Assembly (NCBI GenBank): GCA_030831165.1
Contig: JAURLP010000015.1
Coordinates: 1-39,891, forward strand
Length of the DNA: 39,891 bases
Direction of reading: 5' to 3'
Origin: Gammaproteobacteria bacterium
Lineage (GTDB): Bacteria; Pseudomonadota; Gammaproteobacteria; Pseudomonadales; Pseudohongiellaceae
The notes under the pieces are model-generated. The model was given only the letters and a program-made list of their open reading frames with translations. It had not been told where the DNA came from and made no database searches. The translations under genes were made by a program, and so were the position numbers. Position 1 is the stretch's first letter; each line of letters starts with the position of its first letter. Below are positions 25,462 through 32,437 of this stretch, piece after piece.

Positions 25462-26655
25462 TTGAAAAATTTAGTAAGCCCTTACGGTGTTGCAACTGGT
25501 TTTTTACTGCTTATGTTAAGTGCCTCTAGTCAGGCAATACCAGCCTTTGCCCAACGAGAAAATCTAAATTGTAATTCCTGTCATTCAGCAGTGCCTGCCT
25601 TAAACGGTATTGGTAGAAACTATAAATTGCAAGGCTATGAAATGCCCGGACAACAAAGGGGAAGAAGACCAGCCCGGCTCGGAAATACAAATGTCCTTGA
25701 AGGTATATTACCCATAAGTGCAGGCATTGTTGCAGGGCCATTTGACAAGAAAGACAGTGGCGAAACCAAAGTACGGGCAATTCATGAAGTTGAACTGATG
25801 GTGGCCGGGCAGATCGCACAAGGTTTTTCCGGTTTTATTGAGCTGGAGGCTGAAGATGAAGAAGATTTTAATGTAGAAGCCAGCATTATTCAGGGTACTT
25901 TTAGTTTGAATTCAGCATTGAATTTCCAGGTTTCCAGAGCGCCAAGTTTCTATTTTGACCCATATAATTCCTATACCAATTCTCGCCGGATCACCATAAA
26001 CAGAACACCTGTTATTGATCAGGGTTTTGGGGGTGCGGATAATGACTCAAGTTTGAGACGACTGCGTCAGAATCTGACCGTATTTGGCAAGGCAAATAAT
26101 TTCTTTTATGGCTTAAGTTTCAGCGGGGTGGCTAATGATAATGAGGGTGAAGATGCAAGCACCATCATTAGCAGGCTTGCTTACGAATTTAATACCAATC
26201 TTATTTTAGGTGGAATGTATATTAACGGCAGTTGTTCCATGCAGAGTGGTGGAGGAAAAAGTTTGGGAGATCCCTGCTTCCTGGCAGATCGCGACTATTC
26301 CCGAGCGGCCGTTGATCTGGAGTGTACAACACTCAATAACCTCATTATTAATGCCGTGTATATGCAAGCAAAAGATGATTTGATCAGCGGCATTGGCGAG
26401 GAATCTAATAACTCTTTTTATTTACAGGGGTTTTATAATATACAAAGAGAAGGAAGAACTCTTGTCACGCCAATAGCACGATATGATTCTTATGAAATTA
26501 GTAACGGGCTTTATCAAATAGACACAATTACTCTTGGCGTTTCGCACTACATTCGCCAAAACATAAACCTGAGAGGCGAGTTTTCAGATACTTCCGGAGA
26601 AGGACCTATCGCCGACGATAATCGTTTTACTATTCAGGTTGAGGCTTTCTTTTAA
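25462..26655 (+). CDS. Cyc2-like fused monoheme cytochrome c and outer-membrane porin
   Basis: A 397-residue protein starting at a TTG with a strong GGAGG ribosome site. A Sec signal peptide (about 1-25) is followed directly by a heme-c motif CNSCH (Cys 37, Cys 40, His 41) inside the block AFAQRENLNCNSCHSAVPAL. NGIGRNYKLQGYEMPG follows. This pattern (Phe-Ala-x-Arg/Gln before the heme, then Pro-x-Leu-Asn, Gly-Arg, Lys-Leu-x-Gly-Tyr) is the hallmark of Cyc2-type proteins, where a tiny cytochrome domain plugs a porin barrel. Residues about 75-397 show alternating strands and short turns, and the last residue is Phe, as in outer-membrane barrels. Cyc2 proteins take electrons from outside the cell, classically ferrous iron. 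Whether this homologue oxidises iron is unproven, and no partner cytochromes are encoded nearby. Confidence 0.75.
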   Translation: MKNLVSPYGVATGFLLLMLSASSQAIPAFAQRENLNCNSCHSAVPALNGIGRNYKLQGYEMPGQQRGRRPARLGNTNVLEGILPISAGIVAGPFDKKDSGETKVRAIHEVELMVAGQIAQGFSGFIELEAEDEEDFNVEASIIQGTFSLNSALNFQVSRAPSFYFDPYNSYTNSRRITINRTPVIDQGFGGADNDSSLRRLRQNLTVFGKANNFFYGLSFSGVANDNEGEDASTIISRLAYEFNTNLILGGMYINGSCSMQSGGGKSLGDPCFLADRDYSRAAVDLECTTLNNLIINAVYMQAKDDLISGIGEESNNSFYLQGFYNIQREGRTLVTPIARYDSYEISNGLYQIDTITLGVSHYIRQNINLRGEFSDTSGEGPIADDNRFTIQVEAFF

Positions 26656-26702
26656 GCACGCTGATATAAGAAGGTTGGGATGTATTAAGGCCAGCAATAC
26701 TT

Positions 26703-28571
26703 TTATTGCTGGTCCAGAATGGCTTCGATTCTATCCATTAAAGACGTCATGCGCCGAATCACCGGCTCATAGGCTTCTGCCTCAGTCATATCTAAACCAG
26801 CCTCATTGAGCAGAATGTTGTGCGGGTAATCAGAGCCACCTGCACTGAGCACATTCAAAAAGTTATCCCGAACCTGCACGTCGCCGCCGAGGAATTTTTC
26901 TGCAAACCAGGCTGCACCGGTAATACTGGTAGCATACTGGAATACATAAAAGTCATAGTAGAAATGAGGAATATAGGCCCATTCAACGGCATAAGCATCA
27001 TCAATGGTCAGGACGCCTTCATCATGACCGTGATAACGTTTCAAAAGTTCACCATAAGTTTCACTCAGGACTGAGCCGTTCAGGGGCTCTCCATTTTCTG
27101 CCATCTGATGAATGGCCAACTCAAATTCTGCAAACATGGTTTGGCGAAAAAATGTACCTCGAATGCTTTCCAAAGCACTACCAAGATAAAACAGCCTTTC
27201 TTCATCGTTTTTAGCATTGGCTATCATGTACTCTTCCAGCAGAATCTCATTAATGGTTGAGGCCATCTCAGCAGTAAAGGTTGAGTAATCAGCAGTCTCC
27301 CAGGGGTTGTTGGCATTCGCCAAAAGTGAATGCACAGCATGACCCCATTCATGCGCAAATGTTGATAAGGCGTTGTAGTCATCATTATGGTTAAGCAGGA
27401 TATAAGGATGGACATCATAGGCAGACCCGCTCATATAAGCGCCTGAGGTTTTTCCGGGTTGGGGATGACTATGCATCCAATCCTGAGAAAGGCCTTCAGC
27501 CAGTAAATTCAGATAGGTTTCGCCAAAAGGCTGCAGGGCTTCAAAAGTAATTTCTTTAGAGCGTTTAATATCGAAGATCCCGGTATCCACTTCAACCAGC
27601 GGGGGATAGATGTCGTAATAACGTAAATCTTCGATACCCAGCATACGGCCGCGTAATCGCAAATATCGGTAGAAGATAGGTAATGAGTTGTTTACCTGAG
27701 TAACCAGTTGCGTATATATCTCGGGAGGCAAGCCATCCTCAAACAGATTTTGCTGCAGAACTGAGTCATAAGATCTGGATCGTGCAGAAAATACATTAGC
27801 CTGAACTTCGGAGCTGAGTGTTGCTCCCATACCATCCGCATATTGCTGCCAGGTTTTCCAAAATGTATCAAAGACCAGCTTTCTGTCGTCACGATTTTCA
27901 ACGCCACGATAGAAGGTATAGCCAGCTTGTGTCAGTTCGGCTTCTTCGCCATCACTTAATGTTACTGTTGGCCATGGAATATCGGCATTGGCATACATTT
28001 GATAAATTTGTTCAGGTGCTGCCAAGAGTAATGATGCCTGTGCCAGGATAGCCTCAGTTTGCTGATCCAGGGTATAGGGCGCCATACGTAAAGTGTCTTC
28101 CAGCATGAAGGTAAATTTTTCGAGTGCAGGTTCTTCATCCAGAAAACGATGAACGGTTTCCGTACCAACAGACAAGATTTCCGGACTTAACCAGGATGTT
28201 GCCTCACCCCAATTAGTATAAAGTTGCATGGCTCTGCCGAAGAGAGTTTGCTCGGAGGGGTCTCGCTGGTCAGCATCCCGACGTAAACTTGTATATATAT
28301 AGACCCGGGTCAGTTCCTTGTAGGCATTTGAAATAGTAGTCAGCGCTTCTGCCATAGACTCAGCGCTATTACCCAAAGTGCCCTGGTAGCGGGTTACACT
28401 TTGCAAACGATTTTCCAGGTCTGAATATGCAGCTTCCCAATCGTCAGGGCTTGCATAGAGGTCTGACAGATCCCAGACATATCGTTCGGATTCCTGGGCA
28501 CTGGCTGTTAGCCATGCCAATCCAAGTATTATAGAAAATAGCAGAGTCGAAAGCCGATTTGAGATGTTCAT
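26703..28571 (-). CDS. pepF: exported oligoendopeptidase F (M3 family)
   Basis: A 622-residue zinc peptidase. The start was taken at the ATG at 28571; a TTG one codon earlier is also possible. A signal peptide ends TASAQ (about residue 25), which is unusual for PepF, normally a cytoplasmic enzyme. The catalytic motif is TFAHEWGHAVHSLL (HExxH, about 408-421), and the third zinc ligand Glu lies downstream in TAEMASTINEILLEEYM. PepF features include YVWDLSDLYASPDDWEAAY near the N-terminus, the GYTFYRGVENRD block and the C-terminal FYVFQYATSITGAA. It would degrade oligopeptides in the periplasm, complementing the exported M20 peptidase. It is monocistronic and convergent with the cytochrome-porin gene. 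Confidence 0.93.
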   Translation of the reverse strand: MNISNRLSTLLFSIILGLAWLTASAQESERYVWDLSDLYASPDDWEAAYSDLENRLQSVTRYQGTLGNSAESMAEALTTISNAYKELTRVYIYTSLRRDADQRDPSEQTLFGRAMQLYTNWGEATSWLSPEILSVGTETVHRFLDEEPALEKFTFMLEDTLRMAPYTLDQQTEAILAQASLLLAAPEQIYQMYANADIPWPTVTLSDGEEAELTQAGYTFYRGVENRDDRKLVFDTFWKTWQQYADGMGATLSSEVQANVFSARSRSYDSVLQQNLFEDGLPPEIYTQLVTQVNNSLPIFYRYLRLRGRMLGIEDLRYYDIYPPLVEVDTGIFDIKRSKEITFEALQPFGETYLNLLAEGLSQDWMHSHPQPGKTSGAYMSGSAYDVHPYILLNHNDDYNALSTFAHEWGHAVHSLLANANNPWETADYSTFTAEMASTINEILLEEYMIANAKNDEERLFYLGSALESIRGTFFRQTMFAEFELAIHQMAENGEPLNGSVLSETYGELLKRYHGHDEGVLTIDDAYAVEWAYIPHFYYDFYVFQYATSITGAAWFAEKFLGGDVQVRDNFLNVLSAGGSDYPHNILLNEAGLDMTEAEAYEPVIRRMTSLMDRIEAILDQQ

Positions 28572-28670
28572 CAAATTTGATCCTCATAAAACACAGTAGT
28601 ATTGTTCAATTAAAGCATAAGTAAAAAGATTTGTTGAAGAGTCTAAAGCTCTTAAGCATACTCAATAACC

Positions 28671-29858
28671 ATGAATAAACAACGCCTAAGATTTGCTGCT
28701 TTTCTATTGGTTTGCATATACGGCCTCTGGTATCTGCAAAAACAACTGACCCCTGACAGGCCAGATGTAACGGCCTATGAGGCCCGTCCTGAGTTAATGG
28801 ATGATGCCCCGGCATTAATTACTGCCATTCAAACTTCGCCAGAGGAAGCACAATTAGCCATAGACGTGGCTGCTTTAAGGCAGAGTGCTCAGCAACGCAT
28901 GGAGGCTGCTGCAGGTCTAGAAATTATGGAAGTAGGGCCTGACTTCTCTTGTAATATGGCTCCAATCCGGGAGGTGACTGAAACCAGATCCAACCAAATT
29001 TACCAATGGCGAGATGAAAACGGGCAGTTGCATTTCAGTGATACGGCACCTTTAGGGTTGGAAACTGACACCTTTAATGCCAGACAAGGGAACACTCTCG
29101 AATATTTCCAATTGGATATCGATTTTAAGGGAGTAAGCACAGTTCCGTATTTTAGAAATCAGATACAAGCTCAAGCTACCAGTATGTATGAAATTTTGGC
29201 CGACATAGTAGGGCAAGCCCGTTTAAAGCAGGTCGATTTGAATGTCGTTATTTTCCCAGATTGGGACAGCTATCTGGAATACGCGACCGCAGTTGTTGGA
29301 GTTGAGATGGTTAATTCTGGTGGTTTTTATACCAATGCCACGAATGAAGCAGTTACTTATAATTATGGTGATGCTGAACAAACTCTGGCTGTCACCAGGC
29401 ACGAAGCAGCCCATGTGATTTTAAACGGTATGCTGGCAGCTGGCCCGCTTTGGTTACATGAAGGCTTGGCAGAATATTTTGAGTTGCTCAGTATGCGCCA
29501 GCAGTATTCCCAGGTTTCACCAAACCTTGAATGGTTAGAACTTGCCAGGTCAAGTATTGCCAGAGGTTACCCAACTTCTCTGGCTGATTTTCTCGATGTC
29601 CCACCTGAACAATGGCGAGGCGAGGTGCAAGCAGTACATTATGCATTGGGCTGGAGTCTGGTTTATTTTATGCTCGACAATAATGATGGGAAACGAGCCT
29701 TGACGGCACTCATGCAAAAGCTGGCCGATGATTATTGTACTCCGACTAACAGCACAGTTCATTTAAATCTTAGTTATCCCGGCGGAATTCCCGCTTTGCA
29801 GGAAGATTTTTATGCCTGGCTAAATAATGAAGCAGACAAGCGTGCTCATACATATTAA
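28671..29858 (+). CDS. membrane-anchored gluzincin-type peptidase with DUF4124
   Basis: A 395-residue protein. An N-terminal membrane helix (about 8-23) acts as signal anchor. A DUF4124 module follows at about 108-130 (QIYQWRDENGQLHFSDTAP). The C-terminal half is a DUF1570/gluzincin-like domain with VTRHEAAHVIL (HExxH, about 242-252) and PLWLHEGLAEYFELL (about 259-273), where the downstream Glu in GLAEYF completes the metal site. A final HYALGWSLVYFML block fits as well. It is likely a periplasmic zinc peptidase attached to the inner membrane; DUF4124 is often found in envelope proteins. The target is unknown. There is no clear ribosome site. The gene stands upstream of the sigma-factor module, 211 bases away. 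Confidence 0.8.
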   Translation: MNKQRLRFAAFLLVCIYGLWYLQKQLTPDRPDVTAYEARPELMDDAPALITAIQTSPEEAQLAIDVAALRQSAQQRMEAAAGLEIMEVGPDFSCNMAPIREVTETRSNQIYQWRDENGQLHFSDTAPLGLETDTFNARQGNTLEYFQLDIDFKGVSTVPYFRNQIQAQATSMYEILADIVGQARLKQVDLNVVIFPDWDSYLEYATAVVGVEMVNSGGFYTNATNEAVTYNYGDAEQTLAVTRHEAAHVILNGMLAAGPLWLHEGLAEYFELLSMRQQYSQVSPNLEWLELARSSIARGYPTSLADFLDVPPEQWRGEVQAVHYALGWSLVYFMLDNNDGKRALTALMQKLADDYCTPTNSTVHLNLSYPGGIPALQEDFYAWLNNEADKRAHTY

Positions 29859-29970
29859 TTTAGAACTGATTAGGTAGTTTTTATTATTGGGCTCGCTTGT
29901 ACCCCTCTGTGTTTTCCCTAGTTTCAATTTCTTCATAATTAGTCTTATTCCTTTTTGATACCCTTGGTAT

Positions 29971-29985
29971 AAATTTGGCAAATTT
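29971..29985. promoter_or_regulatory. palindrome upstream of the sigma-factor module
   Basis: AAATTTG and CAAATTT are separated by one G, about 85 bases before the first ATG of the module. A possible promoter (TTGGTA near 29964, TATTTT near 29987, spacer about 17) straddles it, so an operator role is conceivable. The AT-rich context makes a chance palindrome quite possible. Confidence 0.3.
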
Positions 29986-30069
29986 TTATTTTTGAGTAAA
30001 CCTATTTTACGCTGGGGCGTTTTAATCAGTACAAACTTAAATATGTATTGTCAAAAATGGAGTGTAAAC

Positions 30070-30489
30070 ATGAATAAATACAAGGTTATCCTGGGTGCTA
30101 TGGTTTTAGCGGCTACAGCAGCATTTGGTGTTGGCGGCGTGCTAGCACAAGACTCTGAAGCTACAGATGCTGAACGTAGAGCTGCTTTTGAAGAACGTCG
30201 AGAAGAACGTCGTGCTGAAATGGAAACTAGGCGTGAGGAAAGATGGGCCGAAATTTCTGAAGAAAATCCTGAATTGGCTGCTGAAATTGAAGCTTTGCGG
30301 GCTGAGCGGGAAGCCAAACGCAAACAGGCACGCGCTGAATTTGCAGAGCAATACCCTAATATTGCTCAGGCTTTGGAAGATGGCCGTATCAACAGAGCAA
30401 TGCTTTTAGATAGACCCGGCTTTGAGAGAGGGCAAGGTCCCAATCGAAATCGTAGAGGACCTCTGCAGGATGGACCACGCGGGCGTTAA
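30070..30489 (+). CDS. small exported Glu/Arg-rich protein
   Basis: A 139-residue protein. I chose the ATG at 30070 (MNKYKVIL) with GGAG upstream, since a longer frame from a TTG only adds an unlikely lead. A signal peptide ends GVLAQ (about residue 27). The mature part is a long charged helix with repeated ERR, ERREE and AEIE units (about 35-100). It then turns into a Gly/Arg/Pro-rich tail ending in GRRGP-like repeats (GPNRNRRGP, GPRGR). It resembles charged periplasmic sensor proteins that bind metals, such as CnrX- or Spy-like helical hairpins, but I cannot assign it to one. It is the first gene of the sigma-factor module, with 11 bases to the next ATG. Confidence 0.65.
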   Translation: MNKYKVILGAMVLAATAAFGVGGVLAQDSEATDAERRAAFEERREERRAEMETRREERWAEISEENPELAAEIEALRAEREAKRKQARAEFAEQYPNIAQALEDGRINRAMLLDRPGFERGQGPNRNRRGPLQDGPRGR

Positions 30490-30500
30490 TAAGAAATCTT

Positions 30501-31145
30501 ATGAGCTCTCTTCTTAACACCAGTTATGACAGTCTTTTTGCTCTGGGCTATGATGTTCAGACTGAGCGACTTAATCTAAGGAAAAAATCTCTGGATAACT
30601 CTCAAGCAATGGGTAAATTTTTTTCCACTATCGAGAAGAGAGCTTTCCGTCGAGCTGAAATCGCGACAGGAAATGTTGATGACGCCTTGGATATTGTGCA
30701 AGATGCCATGGTTTCGTTAATTAATAAGTATTCCAACAAAGAAGCTCAGGATTGGGAGTTACTATTTCATAAAATATTAAGTAATCGCATAATGGATTGG
30801 CATCGTCGAACGGTAATCAGGAAACGTTTTGGTGCCTGGCTTACATCAAGTGACAAGGCTGACTATCAAGACAGCAAGAAAGAAATGGATGAACCGGAAT
30901 TCGAGGATACCAGTATGCCGGGGCCCGAATCATTGGTGCAAACCAGCCAATTCATTACGATGCTGGAAGCGGCATTACAGGAGCTGCCTCTTAAGCAGCA
31001 GCAGGTATTTTTACTTCGAGCCTGGGAAGGTTTAAGCGAAAAAGAAACGTCGGTGGTAATGTCTTGTTCTGTAGGGACAATAAAGTCACATTACGCAAGA
31101 GCCCGTACTTTTTTAAAAAATAAACTGGAAGCGGTAAGTTTATGA
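30501..31145 (+). CDS. ECF-type RNA polymerase sigma factor
   Basis: A 214-residue sigma-70 family protein. Region 2 is visible as KRAFRRAEIATGNVDDALDIVQDAMVSLINKY (about 47-78) with the core-binding acidic helix. LLFHKILSNRIMDWHRR lies at about 88-104. Region 4 begins ALQELPLKQQQVFLLRAWEGLSEKETSVVMSCSVGTIKSHYARA (about 155-200), a typical helix-turn-helix for -35 recognition. Residues 1-36 are extra compared with many relatives, where the protein starts at about the Met in MGKFF; the true start could be at 30609. It overlaps the next gene by ATGA, indicating translational coupling. It likely directs transcription of this module and of envelope-related genes. Confidence 0.9.
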   Translation: MSSLLNTSYDSLFALGYDVQTERLNLRKKSLDNSQAMGKFFSTIEKRAFRRAEIATGNVDDALDIVQDAMVSLINKYSNKEAQDWELLFHKILSNRIMDWHRRTVIRKRFGAWLTSSDKADYQDSKKEMDEPEFEDTSMPGPESLVQTSQFITMLEAALQELPLKQQQVFLLRAWEGLSEKETSVVMSCSVGTIKSHYARARTFLKNKLEAVSL

Positions 31146-31519
31146 ACGACAAAAAATCAGACCAACGATTTATGCAAGAGATTAAGCAAGAGCTTGATAG
31201 TAGCTGTGATCGCCTGGATGCTCATACCCTGTCGCGTCTTACTCATATAGGACACCAGGCCATTGAAGGAGCTCTTGGAAACAGTAAGCTAGCTTTTTAT
31301 CATCGCCTTTTTCAGCAAAACCCCTTGCTATCGGGTAGCCTTATAGCAACATTTGCACTGGTCCTGGGTATTGGTTTTTATTTTTATATGGGTTCTGGAA
31401 CACCGTATATTACTTTATCTGAATTGGAGGATATTGAAATACTCAGCGCTGATGATAACTTTGAGCTTTACGATGATATTGAGTTCTACCAATGGTTGAG
31501 CATGAATGATGAGTTTTAA
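31142..31519 (+). CDS. DUF3619-like single-pass membrane protein, candidate anti-sigma factor
   Basis: A 125-residue protein whose start overlaps the sigma factor stop. Residues 1-50 are soluble with LDAHTLSRLTHIGHQAIE, a segment typical of DUF3619. A membrane helix follows at about 63-82 (LLSGSLIATFALVLGIGFYF). The C-terminus (about 90-125) is acidic and ends in DIEFYQWLSMNDEF, placing it in the periplasm. The layout (cytoplasmic sigma-binding head, one helix, periplasmic tail) is that of a membrane anti-sigma factor, but no zinc-binding ZAS motif is visible. The next gene overlaps by 14 bases. The anti-sigma role is inferred from position and topology. Confidence 0.7.
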   Translation: MNDKKSDQRFMQEIKQELDSSCDRLDAHTLSRLTHIGHQAIEGALGNSKLAFYHRLFQQNPLLSGSLIATFALVLGIGFYFYMGSGTPYITLSELEDIEILSADDNFELYDDIEFYQWLSMNDEF

Positions 31520-32024
31520 AATTAAACTTAAAATGAGCACCCTGGGCTTCTTGCTTAGCCTGGTTTTTTGTTTATTTTCTGCTCAGGGTTTTGCACAAGC
31601 GTCTTCTTCCTCTGCGAACCCAATAATCAGTTGGGAAAGTTTAAATACAGAGCAGCAACAAATGTTGTCTCGCTTTCAAGACAGCTGGAACAGTCTTGAT
31701 GCTTCTCAACAGCAGCGTATGCTCAGAAGAATTGAGCGCTGGAGGAACATGCCGCCTGAGCAAAGAGAAAAAATTAGACGACGAGGTAGAGAACTGTCTG
31801 ATTTTGAAAAAGAGAGACGAGAACGTATCCGAAATAATTTTGAAGCCTTTGCCAATATGTCGGAAGAGGAAAAAGAAGCTGTGAGGCAGAGTTATCGGCG
31901 TTACCGTGAACTTTCTGAAAGTCGTCGACAAGAATTATTTGAAGAGTTTCAGCGGCGACATCCCGATCAAAATGGCCCAGGCAGAAGAGGAGCTGTTCCA
32001 GATTTAGATGAGCAGAGCCGCTAA
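31506..32024 (+). CDS. exported DUF3106 protein
   Basis: A 172-residue protein starting inside the previous gene; either of two adjacent ATGs may be used. A signal peptide ends GFAQASS (about residue 31). The mature part repeats helical units of the type W-x-x-L, Q-Q-x-x-M-L and R-F: SWESLNTEQQQMLSRFQDSW, LDASQQQRMLRRIERWRNMPPEQREKI and FANMSEEEKEAVRQSYRRY. These are the hallmark of DUF3106. It is strongly charged and likely forms a periplasmic helical hairpin. It resembles Spy/CnrX-type sensors. The sigma, DUF3619 and DUF3106 order occurs in other proteobacteria. It may sense envelope stress or a metal and act on the anti-sigma candidate; this is inference. Confidence 0.8.
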   Translation: MMSFKIKLKMSTLGFLLSLVFCLFSAQGFAQASSSSANPIISWESLNTEQQQMLSRFQDSWNSLDASQQQRMLRRIERWRNMPPEQREKIRRRGRELSDFEKERRERIRNNFEAFANMSEEEKEAVRQSYRRYRELSESRRQELFEEFQRRHPDQNGPGRRGAVPDLDEQSR

Positions 32025-32082
32025 AATCTTGAAATAAAAAATTTATAGTTGAATTTCAGAATCTTTACCTTATTATCTGACA

Positions 32083-32367
32083 ATGATGATTAAGTTGAGC
32101 AAACAAAAGCTGTTGGTTTGGTTCCTGGCCTTTACGCTGCTGGGTATTCAGGCTGTACAAAGTTCGCCGATACATGATCATCTTCAGCATCAGGTTGATT
32201 GTGTACTTTGTCATTTTGAAACACATGATCAAGCAAGCCTTGCTCAGGCTGACCTTGGTTTTTTTCAGCGGCAGGGAATCCTGCTAAAAACCTATGTAAA
32301 GCTGGATTATTATTCCTTTCACTATCCCTCTTATCAGAGCAGATCACCTCCAAATTTTTACTCTTAA
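32083..32367 (+). CDS. small exported His/Cys protein, zinc-chaperone-like
   Basis: A 94-residue protein with a signal peptide (about 1-27, ending QSS) and a mature segment with the metal-binding pattern HDHLQHQVDCVLCHFETHD (about 31-49). This fits small proteins annotated as zinc chaperones of zinc-uptake loci. The CVLCH sequence is formally a heme-c motif, but the dense histidines and the neighbour make zinc more likely. The remaining part is aromatic, YYSFHYPSYQSR. It lies 70 bases upstream of a zinc-type TonB receptor on the same strand, with a small hairpin between them, so the two genes are probably co-regulated. No Zur box is evident to me. Confidence 0.65.
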   Translation: MMIKLSKQKLLVWFLAFTLLGIQAVQSSPIHDHLQHQVDCVLCHFETHDQASLAQADLGFFQRQGILLKTYVKLDYYSFHYPSYQSRSPPNFYS

Positions 32368-32387
32368 ATCGTATTAAACCTAATTGG

Positions 32388-32405
32388 CTACTCAATTTTG
32401 AGTAG
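32388..32405. repeat. small perfect hairpin between the zinc-chaperone-like gene and the receptor gene
   Basis: CTACTCAA and TTGAGTAG pair around a 2-base loop and are followed by TTTTC. It could attenuate read-through into the receptor gene, or it may be a binding site; it is too weak for a confident terminator call. Confidence 0.35.
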
Positions 32406-32437
32406 TTTTCATGATTGTTTTTAAGAGAGTAAAAATA

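Noticed and set aside
32083-32367. A small cytochrome c, because of the CVLCH sequence
   Set aside because: The density of histidines, the short length and the adjacent zinc-type receptor favour metal binding. Heme binding cannot be fully excluded.
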